Shown here piece after piece: positions 61,585-64,000 of a stretch of DNA of 64,000 bases (position 1 is its first letter; each line of letters opens with the position of its first letter). The position numbers were made by a program, and so were the translations under genes. The stretch is from Shewanella sp. UCD-KL12. GTDB lineage: Bacteria; Pseudomonadota; Gammaproteobacteria; Enterobacterales; Shewanellaceae. The notes under the pieces are model-generated. The model saw nothing but the letters and a program-made list of their open reading frames with translations. It did not search any database and was not told the DNA's origin. The stretch is from contig NZ_MPHJ01000004.1 in assembly GCF_001957125.1 (NCBI RefSeq), positions 85 to 64,084 of the forward strand, in the 5' to 3' direction.

Positions 61585-64000
61585 TTGTTAGAGCTAGAAA
61601 ACTTTATTAGCAAGGCGATGTTGTTTGATGCTGCAAAACTGCTAACGACTCGGTCCATATTTAAAAATGACTATCGAGAGCCTATCTTGTCCGCACAATT
61701 TAGCCAGCATATAGTTGGGGAAAAGACTCGCGATGAAAGTGATATAACCGATAAGGTCTTCGCCGAGCTAGATTGGTCTGCAGGTCCTATCATTGCATCA
61801 TCTAATACGCATTGTACCTATTGTAAATCGGAAGCGATGCCTTGCGTTCACATTGCGGCTATCGCTATTGATCACCTAGCGAAACTAAAGCCCATCGCGC
61901 CCTATCCCAGTGAGAAAAAACGCGCCGACACAGCTGTTAGACTACTTAAAACTGACCTTAGTCAACGTTTTGATCCTTATCCAAATATGGCTAGGCACAG
62001 GGTTGTCTATCTGTTGAGTATACGCGGTGAAGTGCTTCACCTTGAAGTGTATAAAGGCTATGTCAGTAAAACCGGCGACTACTCAATTAAAGCCGACTTT
62101 GGTTTTGAAATTCTAGCTAGAAGCAGCTTACCTAAGTTTATTTGTCAAACCGATCACTGGTTGTTGGAAAAGCTAAAGGAATTGGCATCCCGTTTATCGG
62201 CTGATGAACAGGAGAAGCTGGTTAATAAAGTTTCGCTATCTGTTGAAGCTATTTGTGATGATGAGTTTATATCCCACCTTATGGCAACCGAGCATTGCTT
62301 CTGGCAAAGCTGTGATGGCAGTAAGCCACTTAAGATAGAGCATCATAGCTTTAATGATTTTATCGATCATGATTACTTTTATGAGATCACAAAAGACTGC
62401 TATTTGGATTTAGCGAGCAATAGTGTAGTACGGCTTGATTCATCTTCGATAGCTAATTGCAGTGATGAATCTCTTGGACAATACATCGTTGATTTAAATG
62501 ACAAAGAAAGAGAGTGGCAACCCAAACTGAGTGTTTCACGTCATCATCTTGAATTTTCATGGGATGAGCAGCTTCAATTAGAGCTCGACGTGTCTGAGTT
62601 TTCGTTAAATAGTAATGGCGAAGACTATCCGCTTGACTTGCTTTTCTCCGTTGCTAATGAGGCGCCACACCTCATAAAAATTGCTGCGGAGTTTAATACA
62701 CAGCTGGTATCCATACCACTGCTTTCTACGCAGTTTGAATCTGTTGTTTGGCAGCAGTTTACGTTAGGTACACGGCTTTTAACTGGCAGCTTAAGTGAGC
62801 AGTTAATCATGCTCAGGCGTCTGATGTTAGCTGGGTGGCTGATTGAACTAAAGCTGAAAAATAGGTTTGATTTAGTTAAACCCCAGCGTTGGTATACGTA
62901 TGTTGGACAAGCGCTAACGGAAAAGCGCTGGTTTGATCTAGAGCTGGGGGTCGAGTTTGATGGTCGAAAGATTAATTTATTACCTTATTTGGTAAAAGCG
63001 ATAAGAAAGGGGCTTTTGCAAAATGTCAGTGATAATGAAACGGTATTAATGGAGCTAGATTCTGGCCAAAGGTTGTCACTACCTGCCCAGAGGATTAAGC
63101 AAATTCTAGCGGTATTAGTTGAACTGTATGAGGCTAAGCCTCTATCGAATGAAGAAACCTTAACACTCCCAATCCATCAACTAACCAGAATTGCTGAGTT
63201 GGCATCATTAGAAAAAATCAATAAAAAAGAGTGGCTTTGGCAAGGTAGTAGTTGGTTACAGAATAAGGCGAGCAAGATGTTCTCCTACCTTGAAAACGAG
63301 GCTGAGGGAGTGGTTAAACACCCTGTTGGGCTCAATGCACAGTTAAGAGAGTATCAGTTAAGTGGCGTGAGCTGGCTGCAATTTTTAAAACAGCATGAAT
63401 TTTCAGGACTACTCGCTGATGATATGGGGCTTGGGAAAACCATTCAAACCCTAAGCAGCATCTTGCTTGATAAAGAGTCTGGTGAGGTAACTCTGCCAAG
63501 TTTAGTGATAGCGCCAACGAGCTTGCTTGCAAATTGGCAACATGAGACGCAAAGTTTTGCGCCATCGCTCAAGTTATTACTATGGTCAGGACCAAAGCGA
63601 CACAAGTTACAGTCTCAAATTTCTGAAAGTGACCTGATACTCACTAGCTACGGTACGTTGCAGCAAGATGCAAAATTTTGGGCTGAACAACATTTTCATC
63701 TGATTATTTTAGATGAAGCGCAGATGATTAAAAATGTAAGAAGTCGAATTAATCGTGTGGTGTGCGGGTTATCTGCAAGGCACAGACTTTGCCTGACTGG
63801 TACCCCAATGGAGAATCATTTAGGTGAGCTTTGGTCACTGTTTAATTTTCTTATGCCGGGTTTCCTTGGAACCTACTCTCAATTTCAACGTCTTTATCAG
63901 ATACCGATTGAAAAGGAGCAAGATGATGAGAGGCGCCAAGCATTAGTACAGCGAATTAGCCCATTCATGTTACGTAGAGTTAAGGCTCAAGTCGCCAAGG
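61585..64000 (+). CDS. SNF2-family helicase with SWIM-like zinc finger (cut by window edge)
   Basis: The frame is open from a stop at 61573 to the right edge, at least 805 residues. The start is uncertain: TTG at 61585 with AAGG before it, or GTG at 61579. A zinc-finger motif HCTYCKSEAMPCVH (C77, C80, C87, H89) lies near the amino end and resembles the SWIM type. After a long family-specific region comes the SNF2 ATPase: LADDMGLGKTIQT near residue 615, LIILDEAQMIKN, and LTGTPMENHLGELWS. The remainder with motifs IV-VI lies outside the window. Such proteins remodel DNA-protein complexes, possibly RNA polymerase or repair targets. Confidence 0.88.
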   Translation, partial: MLELENFISKAMLFDAAKLLTTRSIFKNDYREPILSAQFSQHIVGEKTRDESDITDKVFAELDWSAGPIIASSNTHCTYCKSEAMPCVHIAAIAIDHLAKLKPIAPYPSEKKRADTAVRLLKTDLSQRFDPYPNMARHRVVYLLSIRGEVLHLEVYKGYVSKTGDYSIKADFGFEILARSSLPKFICQTDHWLLEKLKELASRLSADEQEKLVNKVSLSVEAICDDEFISHLMATEHCFWQSCDGSKPLKIEHHSFNDFIDHDYFYEITKDCYLDLASNSVVRLDSSSIANCSDESLGQYIVDLNDKEREWQPKLSVSRHHLEFSWDEQLQLELDVSEFSLNSNGEDYPLDLLFSVANEAPHLIKIAAEFNTQLVSIPLLSTQFESVVWQQFTLGTRLLTGSLSEQLIMLRRLMLAGWLIELKLKNRFDLVKPQRWYTYVGQALTEKRWFDLELGVEFDGRKINLLPYLVKAIRKGLLQNVSDNETVLMELDSGQRLSLPAQRIKQILAVLVELYEAKPLSNEETLTLPIHQLTRIAELASLEKINKKEWLWQGSSWLQNKASKMFSYLENEAEGVVKHPVGLNAQLREYQLSGVSWLQFLKQHEFSGLLADDMGLGKTIQTLSSILLDKESGEVTLPSLVIAPTSLLANWQHETQSFAPSLKLLLWSGPKRHKLQSQISESDLILTSYGTLQQDAKFWAEQHFHLIILDEAQMIKNVRSRINRVVCGLSARHRLCLTGTPMENHLGELWSLFNFLMPGFLGTYSQFQRLYQIPIEKEQDDERRQALVQRISPFMLRRVKAQVAK

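Overview
The window looks like chromosome of a marine Shewanella. This is an inference from gene content: a napEDABC nitrate reductase operon with NapC, the 8-amino-Kdo pair kdnA/kdnB beside kdsB, a stand-alone second EF-G, a DUF3334 gene, two multidomain GGDEF/EAL proteins, and many short intergenic repeats in DNA of moderate GC. I did not identify the species. Almost all of the window is ordinary core genome on both strands. The accessory DNA is mainly at the left edge.

Left edge (1-2,040): the start of an IS110-family transposase runs off the window. Next come two small unknown genes, each followed directly by a palindromic site of about 97 bp. The two sites share 15 of 17 bases at one end and a GGGCGT near the other, which is the layout of integron gene cassettes with attC sites. 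A VOC-fold gene and a palindromic repeat follow. Then come cytosine uptake and deamination (codBA, minus strand) and the RNA helicase hrpA (5.2-9.1 kb).

Nitrate respiration (9.3-13.9 kb): an FNR/EtrA-like site, a NarP-like 7-2-7 site and a leader with a perfect hairpin precede napE-napD-napA-napB-napC and a 42-residue membrane protein. Next is a LysR regulator divergent from two overlapping genes for periplasmic binding proteins without any transporter, then a 265-bp MITE-like element with perfect 16-bp ends.

17.8-33 kb: ddl, bcp and gcvR (minus strand), dapA-bamC, a GAF-GAF-GGDEF-EAL protein, an RND adaptor/pump pair and a large secreted M43 metalloprotease with PPC and PKD domains.

33-46.5 kb, all minus strand: DUF2897, the kdnA-kdnB-kdsB operon for the lipopolysaccharide sugar 8-amino-Kdo, carbonic anhydrase, an alpha/beta hydrolase, an ArsC/Spx-like gene with dapE and an M15 peptidase, the ptsH-ptsI-crr phosphotransferase operon headed by an ACT-domain gene, and a chemoreceptor.

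46.8-64 kb: a CheX-like DUF3334 protein, an exonuclease, EF-G 2, the uL16 hydroxylase, a run of small unknown or surface genes including a GreA-like protein, a DEAD-box helicase, an RsmB/NOP methyltransferase, a GAF-PAS-GGDEF-EAL protein, galT, and a SNF2 helicase with a SWIM-like zinc finger that runs off the right edge.

No rRNA, tRNA, CRISPR array or complete prophage was seen. The candidates most worth following are the cassette-like pair beside the IS110 end, the orphan binding-protein pair, the MITE-like element, and several tandem micro-duplications placed on start or stop codons. One of these builds a seven-codon upstream ORF that overlaps the next start codon.
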